64,000 bases of DNA. It comes from UBA4207 sp964352405 (GTDB lineage Bacteria > Bdellovibrionota > Bacteriovoracia > Bacteriovoracales > Bacteriovoracaceae). The stretch spans positions 1 to 64,000 of the forward strand of contig CAYGRY010000002.1 of the NCBI GenBank assembly GCA_964352405.1. The letters are read 5' to 3'. Shown here piece by piece: positions 54,189 through 63,494 of this stretch (position 1 is its first letter; every line of letters starts with the position of its first letter). A model generated the notes under the pieces. The model was not told where the DNA came from, searched no databases, and saw only the letters and a program-made list of their open reading frames with translations. The translations under genes were made by a program, and so were the position numbers.

Positions 54189-55259
54189 TTAGTTACTCGC
54201 CGACTGATTCGAGCTTGCAGAAGCAGGTGTGATTTCCATAATCTGTTCTGGATTAAGCGTATTAAAAAATCTCATCGATGGCTGAAAGGCGACTTTCGCT
54301 TGAGAGTCCGTCATATTTTCCAGTCCCTGCTTAGTCCAAATTTCAGATACGATTTTCCATTCGTAGTATTCATTCTTTTTTAAATAAAGCAGTTTCTTGC
54401 CAATGTCAGATAGATTAGTCGCACTATAGTCTTGAATAAAAGTGACGACGGCATAGTCATTAGCTTTCATAATTGAAATATCTGACAGTCTAATCTCAGG
54501 CTTACCAGGAGCTTGAAAAACGGCACGCTTATAAGTGGAGAATGGGCCGTAACTTCCTCTCGTTCTATCTTTGAATCTCTTATGATCATATTGCTTCAAA
54601 TAAGTTTCGATATCTTCGTCTTGCCATGCTTTGGCCCAAGTCTCAACAGTGGTTTGAAGACTTTTTCTCTCCATTTCCCAAGCATCTTTTTTTAGATAGT
54701 TTAGATTATGAACAACGACGACTGAAGTGCGATTAAGCTCAATATATTTTGCCAAATCGATGAGATCCACATTAGCCGTTACAACACAACCTCTAGAATC
54801 AAGGCCTTTATCAATTCTTGTTTCATCATTGGTAGAGTGAATCCAAATTCCGCCACCAGTTTTTCCATCAGCTTCATCCATAGGGTTTGGATAATTCATA
54901 ACAAAAGCACCGACACCGTAAATTTCGCCAGCTTTACCATGTCTTTTAATCAAATCTTCGTGAGTTAAAAACTCGGTCATTTGATAAACACCTTCTGGTG
55001 TTCTGTGATCGCCTTGGAAAATCTTGTCGCCGGACTTTTTTCCTGTCGCCATTTGAACAGTTTTAATGAGCCTTGGTTGGCCATTATCATTTTGAAATAA
55101 ATGAAGCTGGTGAGTTGATTTTTCAGCCACTAAAACATGGTGAGAAAAACTATCATCAAGCTGCATGAGAGCAGCAGGCATGACGTCATTTGCTTTGGTC
55201 ATAGCAAAGGGCAGAAGTGATAAAGAAATAAAACAAAGTGTTTTGGTCAATTTAAACAT
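54189..55259 (-). CDS. L,D-transpeptidase (YkuD domain) with NTF2-like C-terminal domain
   Basis: The 356-residue protein has a signal peptide (FISLSLLPFAMTKA) if it starts at ATG 55259, which I prefer to a longer frame from 55412 with an additional membrane segment. The YkuD catalytic motif is clear: GGIWIHSTND followed by DSRGCVVTANVD, with the catalytic Cys and His. The C-terminal 110 residues resemble NTF2/SnoaL-like domains. L,D-transpeptidases cross-link peptidoglycan or attach lipoproteins. In predatory relatives several such enzymes modify the prey wall. The gene leads the bactofilin operon. Confidence 0.9.
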   Translation of the reverse strand: MFKLTKTLCFISLSLLPFAMTKANDVMPAALMQLDDSFSHHVLVAEKSTHQLHLFQNDNGQPRLIKTVQMATGKKSGDKIFQGDHRTPEGVYQMTEFLTHEDLIKRHGKAGEIYGVGAFVMNYPNPMDEADGKTGGGIWIHSTNDETRIDKGLDSRGCVVTANVDLIDLAKYIELNRTSVVVVHNLNYLKKDAWEMERKSLQTTVETWAKAWQDEDIETYLKQYDHKRFKDRTRGSYGPFSTYKRAVFQAPGKPEIRLSDISIMKANDYAVVTFIQDYSATNLSDIGKKLLYLKKNEYYEWKIVSEIWTKQGLENMTDSQAKVAFQPSMRFFNTLNPEQIMEITPASASSNQSASN

Positions 55260-55394
55260 CGGTAATCCATCTCCGATCAAGTTAACTGTCCGATAAATAA
55301 TGACAATTATGAATATTATTGTAATCCACTTGGTCATAGTGGGGCAACTTAGAAGATAAGTTTTAGGGGCATTATTGTCCTCCCAATTGATGCG

Positions 55395-55431
55395 TTGATT
55401 CCAGCAAACCATCTGATATTATTGATATAAT
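55395..55431 (+). promoter_or_regulatory. candidate sigma70 promoter
   Basis: TTGATT (55395-55400), 16 bases, TATTAT (55417-55422). A second -10-like TATAAT lies at 55426-55431. The downstream start is at 55453. Confidence 0.45.
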
Positions 55432-55452
55432 GTATAAGGCTAAGAAATTATT

Positions 55453-57744
55453 ATGAAATTAGTGTTCTTAACACAAGATCCGGATATTGAATCACTGGTA
55501 GATATTATCAGTGGAATCGATGTTGTTCTTGCAGATACTCTCGACGGACTTGAGTCTGAGATTGAAGATGAACGTTGTATTTTCTTTATCGATTTGGATT
55601 TTGATAAAAAGTACTGTGAAAAGGTTAACCAAGAGCTTTTTGAGCATGAAAATATTCGCCGAGTGATTATTTCTTCAGGAATGCGCTTAAAAGATCTTAA
55701 AAAACACCAAAAAGGGAAGTTTGCGGCACACGGCTATCTTTTAAAACCACTAACTTTAGAAATTATTAACGGTGTTTTAAACGATTATGAGCTCAGTGAC
55801 TATCTACTAGATCATCAGCTTGATGGTGAAGAAGTTGTCGTAGATGAGGTCGACCTTACTCATTTTGCAGGTGCCAACCCAAAAATTAAAGAATTTGGAT
55901 TTAATCCAGAAGTTAAAGCCGAAATAGATAAGCATTCTTCTAAAAATGCTGAGAGCTTTGACTCTGTTCATAATAAAACAATCCAAGCAAAATTTGATGA
56001 TGTTTTTTCAAGTCTAAATGAAGATGACGAATTAATGAGCTTTGATACTGATGACAGCGATGGCCTTGATTTTGGTGATCAAGACCTACCGGATGAGGTT
56101 GATGATATACCAACCCTAGAAGTTAACCTCGATTCATCGTCTGACGAGGATCTCACAGCTGGTTTTAAAGATGGATTGTCTCCTGAGGATGGAACTGGAG
56201 AGTTCGAAATTGATACCAAGCTATTAGATGATGATGAAATTAATCTTAATGATGAAATAAAAATAGATGAAGAAACCGAAGAGGTCGCTATGGCAAGCAA
56301 TGATGACTTAGACATTGATGATGGTGGTCTAGAGTTTGATGACGACGGTGATGTTGAGCTAGATGAAGGTGCTTTAGAGTTTGATGCTCCAGAGTCGAAT
56401 GCTAGTAATGCAAGCGAAGATAATCTTGATTTAGGTTCTGCTAATGATTCAATCGACTTTGAACTCGGTGGCGATGATGATGATGTTTCCATTGACCTTG
56501 GCGGAGATGATTTAGACTTAGGTGCAGACGTTGATATCAGTCTTGATGAAGTTGATAATGCGATAGAAGCCACAGGTCAGATTGATCTTGGAGCTGGGGC
56601 AGGAGATCTTGATTTTGATGACCTTGAGGACTCAGGTCAAGATGCTGAAATTGAGTTTGGTGGAGCTAATGATACAGACTCTGATACTGGAGAGCTCGAT
56701 CTTGGCGAAAATACAAACCCGACAATTGTTTCAACGAGTAGTAATATTCAAGCAAATGCTTTAAATCTTGATGACGATGATATCGCTGAATTCTCTAGTC
56801 AAGAACCTCTTAGTGAAGACTCAACGGGAACGGCTTCTAGCAGTCTAGATCTATCAGAAGAAGATGTTGACCTGGGAGATGATGCTTTTAGCCTTGATGA
56901 AGAGACAGAAGAATCCACGAGTAGCGATTTGGCATTTGGATCAGAAGATGATGAAGAGCTCGATGAGGATATCACCACTGATGCTACTGTAGCGACAGTG
57001 GTGGCCACGCCTCAAGAGTTAAACTTTGGATCAGATAGTTTAGATGAAGAAGACTTCTCAAGTTCATCAAATCAGAATGCTTCTTTTGATGAACCTTTAC
57101 CTAAGGGACAGGTTCTTGGAAGCCTAAGTCAACCTGAGCTATTGAGACTACAAGCAACGATAAAGCAGTTAAGAGAAGAGCGATCAGGAATGATTGGTCA
57201 AATGGATGATTTAAAAAGCCGAGTTCGACTTTTAGAACAAGATAAGCTGACATTAAAAGCAGAGTTAGAAGAGTCAAAAATTGAAATTAATATTTTAAAG
57301 AAGCGCCACTCCGAAGAAAACGAAGAAACGAAGCATCGAAATCGTGTTCTTGAAGAGAGAAAAGCTTTTTTTGAAGAAAAAGCGAAGACTCTTCAAAAAG
57401 AATTTGATCGACTCTCACAAAAAATTCGAATTGATTTCAATAAAGTTAAGCAGCGTGAAAAAGAACTCGAAAGTCAGCTTGAGCTCGTGACAATGGATAC
57501 ACAGTCTCAAGTTAAGTCTCGTGATATGAAAATATTAGAGCTTAAACGAAAGATTGATTCACTAGAATTTAATATGGAAAATGCCACAATTCGTGAACAA
57601 AAATCTAGAGAAGATAAAGTAAAGTTGGAAGAGAGACTTGGCAAGATAATGAAAACATTAAGAGGATCAATTCAGCTATTGGAAGACGATATTGATCTAG
57701 ATGAAGAAACAAGAAATCAAATCGAAAAGGCTCGAAAGCTTTAA
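55453..57744 (+). CDS. receiver-like, acidic-linker, coiled-coil protein (FrzS-like layout)
   Basis: The 763-residue protein has a receiver-like domain (about 1-115) with acidic residues near strand 1 (TQDPD), Asp47 in CIFFIDLDF as the likely phosphoacceptor and Lys98 in GYLLKPLT. A long region (about 185-545) is rich in Asp, Glu, Ser and Gly with repeats like DLGxD and IDLGGDD. The C-terminus (about 565-763) is a coiled coil. This is the order seen in gliding and motility proteins such as FrzS of Myxococcus, but sequence similarity was not tested. It lies 8 bases before a diguanylate cyclase. Confidence 0.75.
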   Translation: MKLVFLTQDPDIESLVDIISGIDVVLADTLDGLESEIEDERCIFFIDLDFDKKYCEKVNQELFEHENIRRVIISSGMRLKDLKKHQKGKFAAHGYLLKPLTLEIINGVLNDYELSDYLLDHQLDGEEVVVDEVDLTHFAGANPKIKEFGFNPEVKAEIDKHSSKNAESFDSVHNKTIQAKFDDVFSSLNEDDELMSFDTDDSDGLDFGDQDLPDEVDDIPTLEVNLDSSSDEDLTAGFKDGLSPEDGTGEFEIDTKLLDDDEINLNDEIKIDEETEEVAMASNDDLDIDDGGLEFDDDGDVELDEGALEFDAPESNASNASEDNLDLGSANDSIDFELGGDDDDVSIDLGGDDLDLGADVDISLDEVDNAIEATGQIDLGAGAGDLDFDDLEDSGQDAEIEFGGANDTDSDTGELDLGENTNPTIVSTSSNIQANALNLDDDDIAEFSSQEPLSEDSTGTASSSLDLSEEDVDLGDDAFSLDEETEESTSSDLAFGSEDDEELDEDITTDATVATVVATPQELNFGSDSLDEEDFSSSSNQNASFDEPLPKGQVLGSLSQPELLRLQATIKQLREERSGMIGQMDDLKSRVRLLEQDKLTLKAELEESKIEINILKKRHSEENEETKHRNRVLEERKAFFEEKAKTLQKEFDRLSQKIRIDFNKVKQREKELESQLELVTMDTQSQVKSRDMKILELKRKIDSLEFNMENATIREQKSREDKVKLEERLGKIMKTLRGSIQLLEDDIDLDEETRNQIEKARKL

Positions 57745-57752
57745 GGTGAACA

Positions 57753-58733
57753 TTGAGCGAATTAGAAACGTTACTCACATTCGTAACAAACTTTAGAGAT
57801 TTCCACGACGAAAAAGGATTTTTTCGTGCCGTTGATATCTTTGCTAAAGAGCAATTGCAATCTAAGCCTATTGTCGTGTTTTCTCTTCCCTTTGGTGATA
57901 AAAAAAATTGGAATATAGATCATTGTCGTATTGTTTGGAATAAATCTCGCGTTGATACTACAGAACTGAGCAAAGAGACATTCTCAAAAGTTGTTTTTCA
58001 TGAACCTGGTATAGCAACTGATAAACCTATTCAAATTGATAATGAAGACTTTTTTGTCTATTTTCTTGGACAAGAAGGTGCGCAAGAACTTTATCTTCTT
58101 GCCCAGGTCCCAAAGGACACAATTCTTTCAAGGCTGAGCCAGCATTTTTCTCATTTTCTGAGGACTGGTTTTGACAATATGGAGCGCTACAAAGAAGTCA
58201 GAAGGCTTCAGTCGCTAGTTCATGTTGATGATGTCACTGGTCTATTTAACCAGAGAAAACTGTACAAAGATCTTGATGAAGCCATTCTGCGAAATGAGAA
58301 TGATGGTGAACCATTTTATGTTTTATTTATTGATATTGATCACTTTAAAAAAGTTAACGATGGTCACGGTCATCTCGTCGGTACTCGTTTATTAGTTGAA
58401 GTGGCTAAGCTAATGCAACGAACATTAAGAGAAACAGATCTTATCTATCGTTATGGTGGAGACGAGTACGTTTTGATTCTTCCTGGAGCAACTGATGAAG
58501 TCGCTCGTATGGTCGGAAAGAGGATGCTAAAAGCGATTAAAGAGCATCCTTTTAATGTCACAAAAGATTCTAAGCAGCCAATGCATCTATCAGTGTCAAT
58601 TGGTTTGGCAGGTTATCCCATGGATGCTAAAAGTCGAGATGATATCTTAGATATTGCTGATAGAATGATGTATCAGGCTAAAGAGTCAGGTCGTGGTCGA
58701 GTATGTCACGCCGGAGAGTTGTTGGAATCATGA
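57753..58733 (+). CDS. diguanylate cyclase (GGDEF domain)
   Basis: The enzyme makes c-di-GMP from two GTP. The 326-residue protein has an N-terminal sensory region (about 1-145, GAF-like but not certain) and a GGDEF domain with DDVTGLFNQRKL near residue 163, FIDIDHFKKVND, and RYGGDEYVLI near residue 239. The motif is GGDEY, a small change that is likely active. The upstream RETD is a typical inhibitory I-site (RxxD), five residues before GGDEY. The start is TTG 57753. It is translationally linked to the next gene (ATGA). Confidence 0.9.
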   Translation: MSELETLLTFVTNFRDFHDEKGFFRAVDIFAKEQLQSKPIVVFSLPFGDKKNWNIDHCRIVWNKSRVDTTELSKETFSKVVFHEPGIATDKPIQIDNEDFFVYFLGQEGAQELYLLAQVPKDTILSRLSQHFSHFLRTGFDNMERYKEVRRLQSLVHVDDVTGLFNQRKLYKDLDEAILRNENDGEPFYVLFIDIDHFKKVNDGHGHLVGTRLLVEVAKLMQRTLRETDLIYRYGGDEYVLILPGATDEVARMVGKRMLKAIKEHPFNVTKDSKQPMHLSVSIGLAGYPMDAKSRDDILDIADRMMYQAKESGRGRVCHAGELLES

Positions 58734-59809
58734 TTTATTTAGTTGTTAGTGACTTACATCTTGGAAAAGGAAAATTCCTTAAAAATGGACAGCTTAATAT
58801 CCTTGAGGACTTCTTTGAGGATGATCGCTTTGAGGAATTCCTAGAGTTCTATAGTACTAACGAAAACTACTTAGAACCAGTTCACTTGGTCCTAGGTGGG
58901 GATATTTTAAACCTCATTCAAATTGATATTGAAGGAGTTTTCTCCTATATCATTGATGATGAACTTACCTGCAGACAAATCGATGCGATTATCTCTGGTC
59001 ATCCGGTCTTCTTTAGAGCTCTTGCCAAATTCATGCAGGCGCCAAATAAAAAAATGACTTATATTATCGGAAATCACGATTCTGGTATCGCTTTTGAAGG
59101 CGCTCAAGAAAAGCTAAGGCAGCTTGTGAGTTCAGACTTACAGTTTACTGACGAGTTGGATGAAAATGGTATTCATATCGAACATGGACATCGATTTGAG
59201 GCCATTAATACTGTTGCTGCAAAAAACTTTTTTGTTAATGGGCCTCAAGGTAAGAAAATTCTCAATCTTCCTTGGGGAAGTTTGTTTTGTATTGGAGTCC
59301 TTCCATTACTTAAAAAAGAGCGTCCTCATATTGATAAAGTTAGACCAATGTCTGCCTATATCACGTGGTGTTTAATACATGACACGGCCTTCTTCTTTCG
59401 TCTCATTGCTAAAGTTGTTGGTTATGTTATTCAGACGAGTTTTGATACTTATGTAAGGCAAAATCGAAACTTTAAAACCTCGATGGCCATTCTTAAGCAA
59501 ATTACGATTTATCCAAAATATGAAAAGAAAGCGAAGGCGATTTTAAGAAAGAAAAAGCATCTTCATACCGTGATTATGGGTCATACACATTTGCAGGAAT
59601 GGAGACGCTTTCCAGAAGGTCGATACTATTTTAACACTGGAACCTGGAATCCGATTCCATCAATGGACGCTGGTTTACACGAGTCCGCTAAAAACTTAAC
59701 GTATTGCTTAGTAGAAGTTCATGAAAAATCAGGAACACTAAGAAAGGGTGCGTTGAATGTTTGGCAGGGAAAATGGCGCCCGTTTAGAGAAGAAGTTCAT
59801 ACTGCTTAA
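58730..59809 (+). CDS. calcineurin-like metallophosphoesterase
   Basis: The 359-residue protein has the family metal motifs: VVSDLHLG (D-x-H), VLGGDILN (GD), YIIGNHDSG (GNHD), IEHGHRFE and MGHTHLQEW (GHTH). These are intact, so it is likely active. Homologues include LpxH-like UDP-diacylglucosamine pyrophosphatases and general phosphoesterases; the long insertion (about 150-270, including FVNGPQGKKILN) makes LpxH unlikely. The start is ATG 58730, overlapping the cyclase stop as ATGA. The product converges with the ExbD gene. Confidence 0.85.
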   Translation: MIYLVVSDLHLGKGKFLKNGQLNILEDFFEDDRFEEFLEFYSTNENYLEPVHLVLGGDILNLIQIDIEGVFSYIIDDELTCRQIDAIISGHPVFFRALAKFMQAPNKKMTYIIGNHDSGIAFEGAQEKLRQLVSSDLQFTDELDENGIHIEHGHRFEAINTVAAKNFFVNGPQGKKILNLPWGSLFCIGVLPLLKKERPHIDKVRPMSAYITWCLIHDTAFFFRLIAKVVGYVIQTSFDTYVRQNRNFKTSMAILKQITIYPKYEKKAKAILRKKKHLHTVIMGHTHLQEWRRFPEGRYYFNTGTWNPIPSMDAGLHESAKNLTYCLVEVHEKSGTLRKGALNVWQGKWRPFREEVHTA

Positions 59810-59810
59810 A

Positions 59811-60203
59811 TTATTTTTCAGTAATTAGATTGATATTTTGAAGTCCTGCGGCCTTAAGTGAGTCAAGAACAGTGATGACTCGTTCATAGCGAACATCTTT
59901 ATCAACTCTCATTTCTACCGGCTGAGATTTGTCTGAAATATTCGTAAGACGACTTGGAAGCTCTTCAAGAGAGATTTTTTCTCCAGCTACGGCAAGTTCC
60001 TCAGCGCTTAGTTCTAACTTTAAAAACTCTTTTTCATTCGCCTTCAAGCTTTCACCCGATGCGGCTTTTGGCAGTGCTAGCAATAACGAGAGCTCGTCTT
60101 TTTTAAAGACAGAGGTGACCATAAAGAAAATGATTAAAAGAAAAACGACATCAATCAAAGGTGTCATTTCAAAATGTAATGGTTCTCTTGATCTTCTTTT
60201 CAC
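59811..60203 (-). CDS. exbD: ExbD/TolR family biopolymer transport protein
   Basis: The 130-residue protein has a short cytoplasmic start, one membrane helix (about residues 16-34) with the critical Asp (PLIDVVFLLIIFFMV), and a periplasmic domain with the family pattern VEMRVDKDVRYERVI. ExbD/TolR uses proton flow to energise TonB or TolA. It follows exbB in the same operon (10-base gap). Confidence 0.92.
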   Translation of the reverse strand: MKRRSREPLHFEMTPLIDVVFLLIIFFMVTSVFKKDELSLLLALPKAASGESLKANEKEFLKLELSAEELAVAGEKISLEELPSRLTNISDKSQPVEMRVDKDVRYERVITVLDSLKAAGLQNINLITEK

Positions 60204-60213
60204 TAGTGCGATC

Positions 60214-60723
60214 CTACTTTAAAACCTGTGCTAAAACCGACTTTTCTATTTGTGCCTCAAGTCGATCGAGGGATCCAATCAAATAGGTATGACCAATGAA
60301 ATGAGGAATAGCCACAATAAGTCCACCAACAGTTGTAATCAAAGCTAATGAAATACCTTGAGCAAAATTGGCTGGATCACTTAGACCTGTTTGTGAAATA
60401 ACTTGGAAAGCAAGCAAGATCCCTACAACAGTACCAAGCAGTCCTAACAGAGGAGAAATCGTAGCAATAATTTTAATCGTATTCAAACCAGCTTCAATAC
60501 CTGCTATATAAGAAGCAATTTCTTGCTTGGCAAGTTCAAGAACACTATCAGCAGATCCTTTTGGGATATTCCCGCTTAGACGGCTAGCAGTATCTACTGC
60601 ATTTGAAGCCTCTCTTTTTAAGATTACAAATTTCGAAATCATCAGTGCAAAACCGATAATGTTGAGTAAAAGGAGCAAGTACATGATCGCTCCACCTTGC
60701 TGGATATAATTCCACAGGCTCAT
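60214..60723 (-). CDS. exbB: ExbB/TolQ/MotA family protein
   Basis: The 169-residue protein has three membrane helices and the TolQ/ExbB conserved end (LLGLLGTVVGILLAFQ near residue 97 and ALITTVGGLIVAIPHFIGH near residue 132). It is slightly short. The start is ATG 60723, with a perfect AGGAGG 6 bases upstream; a longer frame from 60753 is not preferred. With ExbD it forms a proton-driven motor of the outer-membrane transport type. Confidence 0.9.
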   Translation of the reverse strand: MSLWNYIQQGGAIMYLLLLLNIIGFALMISKFVILKREASNAVDTASRLSGNIPKGSADSVLELAKQEIASYIAGIEAGLNTIKIIATISPLLGLLGTVVGILLAFQVISQTGLSDPANFAQGISLALITTVGGLIVAIPHFIGHTYLIGSLDRLEAQIEKSVLAQVLK

Positions 60724-60824
60724 TGTGCCTCCTAGGCATTTAATTTTCTTCAATATTCTCTCTTATGCTTATGTTAATGGCAATAAAAACGAACAAAGTG
60801 TTTTGGTCGGAAAAGTGAAAACTG

Positions 60825-60851
60825 TAAAAGTTTTAGTCGAATGTCCGAAAA
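60825..60851 (+). promoter_or_regulatory. candidate sigma28 (FliA) promoter for flagellin
   Basis: TAAAAGTT (60825-60832), 11 bases, TCCGAAAA (60844-60851), compared with the consensus TAAAGTTT-N11-GCCGATAA. The start of flagellin is about 55 bases downstream. Confidence 0.55.
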
Positions 60852-60906
60852 GCCTTAAGTCGAGTTGCACGGAACTAAGCAGCTCCATTATACAGGGAAT
60901 GTATTT

Positions 60907-61734
60907 TTGAGAATTGGTAGCAATGTACCAGCACTAATCGCCCAGAGGCGTATCAGCGAAACCAGCGAGGTTCAGGCGCGTGAGACTTCACGTCTAGCAT
61001 CTGGTGATAAGATTTTACGTGCAGCTTACGATCCATCTGGTTTGGCCATTTCTGAAACAATGCGCTCACGTAGTCGAAGTTTACAACAAGCAACACGAAA
61101 CACGAATGATGGCGTCTCTATGCTTCAAGTCGCAGAGGGAAGCTTAAGTGTTGTTCATGATTTAGGAAAGAGACTTAAAGAGCTTGCCCTTCAAGCCGCA
61201 ACTGATACTTACAATGATCATGATCGTTCATCGATTCAAAAAGAATTTCAAGCTCTTTTAAGTGAAGTTAAAAGAGTGACCTCTTCAAGTGAATTCAATG
61301 GTAATAAATTACTAAATGGATCAGGGCGAACGTATGATCTTCAAGTCGGTATTCACGGTGATGCCGAAACAAGCAGAATGTCCTACGATTTAAAAAATGC
61401 GTTAGCGACGATAAAAGATCTTTCTTTAAATAGTATTAATGTTTACTCAAAGGGAACTGCTCAAAATTCCATCATGAAGCTAGATAATTTTATAGAATCT
61501 GTTTCAAGTGGTAGGGCATACCTTGGTAGTTTTCAAAACCGCTTAACTTCAGCAAGTACCAATCTTGAAACAATGGATTTGAACACACAAGCTTCAAGAT
61601 CAAAAATTAGAGATGCTGATTATGCTCAGTCAACTGCCGAAAAAGTAAAGTCAGAGATTAATGGGGCAGCTTCAATTCAGATGCTTCAAATCACAAGTAA
61701 ACTTCCACAGAACGTATTAAAGCTTATTGGCTAA
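60907..61734 (+). CDS. fliC: flagellin
   Basis: The 275-residue protein has the conserved N-terminal D0/D1 helices (RISETSEVQARETSRLASG, then GLAISETMRSRSRSLQQA in part, then AEGSLSVVHDLGKRLKELALQA in part) and the C-terminal helices (SRSKIRDADYAQSTAEKVKS in part, then SIQMLQITSKLPQNVLKL). The central D2/D3 domain is nearly absent, giving a short flagellin. The start is TTG 60907, before RIGSN; an upstream TTG at 60865 is less likely. It is a single flagellin gene here, next to a two-component pair on the other strand. Confidence 0.93.
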   Translation: MRIGSNVPALIAQRRISETSEVQARETSRLASGDKILRAAYDPSGLAISETMRSRSRSLQQATRNTNDGVSMLQVAEGSLSVVHDLGKRLKELALQAATDTYNDHDRSSIQKEFQALLSEVKRVTSSSEFNGNKLLNGSGRTYDLQVGIHGDAETSRMSYDLKNALATIKDLSLNSINVYSKGTAQNSIMKLDNFIESVSSGRAYLGSFQNRLTSASTNLETMDLNTQASRSKIRDADYAQSTAEKVKSEINGAASIQMLQITSKLPQNVLKLIG

Positions 61735-63494
61735 CTCGTGGGTAAGACAATCTTAAAGATTGTTCCGCTCGGATGATTGGCATGAACACTGACTAAACCT
61801 TGATGTTTTTGGATAGCGTGCTTAACGATCGCCAATCCAAGTCCAGTACCACCAATCGCCCTTGATCTGGATTCATCTACTCTGTAAAAACGCTCGAAAA
61901 CACGTTTCATTGCATTCTCAGGGATCCCAATTCCGTTATCAGCGACTTCGATCACATGCTTATCATTTTCAATATACGAATTGATTAAAATAAAGCCATC
62001 TTGCTCACTATATTTAATCGCATTATCAAAGAGATTCGTTAAAACTTGTTCAAATAAATTGGGGTCGACGAAAAGTTGGTTCTGTTTAATATCAGTCTTG
62101 AGCCTAATCTTCTTATCTAAATGGGTGTGTGATAAATTAGCAAAAACTGTTGAGGCGAGTTCATCAAGATGAATTGTTTCTTTTTGAATAGAGTCTCTAG
62201 ATTCTAAAACAGAAAGACTTAAGATATCTTGAAACAAAGCTGTCAGGCGGTTCACATTATGCTCAATCTTATTGGCGTATTTCGTAAAATGCTCATGATC
62301 TTCTGCCGAAAGCGTTGACATGATTTGAGCGTAGCCCTTTAACGCTGTTAACGGTGTTCGAACCTCATGAGAAACATTGGCAACAAAGTCTTCTCTCATC
62401 TGCTGAAGAAGTTGAATTTCAGATATATCGTGAAAGATACCTACGGCACCGTAGGTCGAAGTCGCGCTTTGAATTGGGTATGTTCGAAGCTCAAAACTCT
62501 TATCTAATATTTTAATTTTTTTAATTACTGTTTTATGTAATCGAATTGAGTCTTGAAAAGACTTTCGAATATCAATATCTCGAATATAGTCAATGAGTTC
62601 TGCTTTTTTACTTCCTTCATCTTTGACGAGATTAAACAGCTGATAGAAAGTTTTGTTGGTCAAGATAATTTGTTCATTTTTATCGATGGCCAAAAGTCCA
62701 TCCGAAATAGATTCAACAATGGTAGAAATCTTCTCATTGGAATCCTTAACTTCTTTGATCTGTGTATCAAGCTCTTTGTAGATTTGATCAACTGTTAAAT
62801 CCACCTTTTCCCATTCATTATCCACTTCGATATTTGATCGATCAGCTGAAGTATTGCTACTTTTAAAAAGACTAAGTTTTTTTTCAAGTCGTCGAAGAGG
62901 TGTTGCGACTTTAAGTGATGAGAAAATAAAAATAAGTGTTAGAACAAAAAAAACAGCAAATAAATTTTTGAGAACAAGCATTCTCATTTTTGAAAGATAA
63001 TAGGCGAGATCATTTTGAGGTAAGGCAATCCTTAGTATTAATGGTTGCTGCGATAAGGAATCAATAAGTTTGGTAGAAGCATACAGCATCTCTTTATCAA
63101 TTGTTTTGCTAGCTCTTGCCGAGTCTCCATGACCAATGGAAAGTGCATCGATAAACTCTGGTCTATCCGAATGATTGACCATGTTTTCAGCTTGAGCATA
63201 GTTATCACAAAGGACGTCACCTTCATTATTCATGACGGTGAATCGTTTGCCCGATTTCCTATCAAGTTGTTCACACCAAGTTATAAGTTGCTGAGTCGTC
63301 GTTTGCTCGAATGGCTTAGAAATAAACGATAAACTTTCCTTTAGATCCTTAACGACGTAATCAGTCATTCTTCTTTCGAGTCCAAAGTGCATAACAATAT
63401 AGCCAATCATTAAGGCGAGCATCGTCCAAACAAAATTAGACAGTAAAACACCTCTGGTCGCCTTTAATCTAAGCTTTTTCCAAAGACTATTCAT
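61731..63494 (-). CDS. phoR: PhoR-like sensor histidine kinase
   Basis: The 587-residue kinase has two membrane helices (about residues 15-35 and 185-210) with a periplasmic domain between, a PAS-like domain (ISDGLLAIDKNEQI near residue 270), the HisKA motif FVANVSHEVRTPLTALKGY near residue 370 with the phospho-His, and the ATP-binding G1/G2 motifs (ADNGIGIP, GGTGLGLAIVKH). The start ATG 63494 overlaps the response regulator stop by 8 bases. It pairs with the regulator upstream. The PhoR assignment is by architecture, not by proven phosphate response. Confidence 0.85.
   Translation of the reverse strand: MNSLWKKLRLKATRGVLLSNFVWTMLALMIGYIVMHFGLERRMTDYVVKDLKESLSFISKPFEQTTTQQLITWCEQLDRKSGKRFTVMNNEGDVLCDNYAQAENMVNHSDRPEFIDALSIGHGDSARASKTIDKEMLYASTKLIDSLSQQPLILRIALPQNDLAYYLSKMRMLVLKNLFAVFFVLTLIFIFSSLKVATPLRRLEKKLSLFKSSNTSADRSNIEVDNEWEKVDLTVDQIYKELDTQIKEVKDSNEKISTIVESISDGLLAIDKNEQIILTNKTFYQLFNLVKDEGSKKAELIDYIRDIDIRKSFQDSIRLHKTVIKKIKILDKSFELRTYPIQSATSTYGAVGIFHDISEIQLLQQMREDFVANVSHEVRTPLTALKGYAQIMSTLSAEDHEHFTKYANKIEHNVNRLTALFQDILSLSVLESRDSIQKETIHLDELASTVFANLSHTHLDKKIRLKTDIKQNQLFVDPNLFEQVLTNLFDNAIKYSEQDGFILINSYIENDKHVIEVADNGIGIPENAMKRVFERFYRVDESRSRAIGGTGLGLAIVKHAIQKHQGLVSVHANHPSGTIFKIVLPTS

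Noticed and set aside
55260..55412. N-terminal extension of the L,D-transpeptidase
   Set aside because: It would put a second hydrophobic segment before a good signal peptide that starts at 55259.
56079..56573. Ser-rich open frame on the minus strand opposite the acidic region
   Set aside because: It is the antisense image of Asp/Glu-rich codons in the real plus-strand gene, with no ribosome site.
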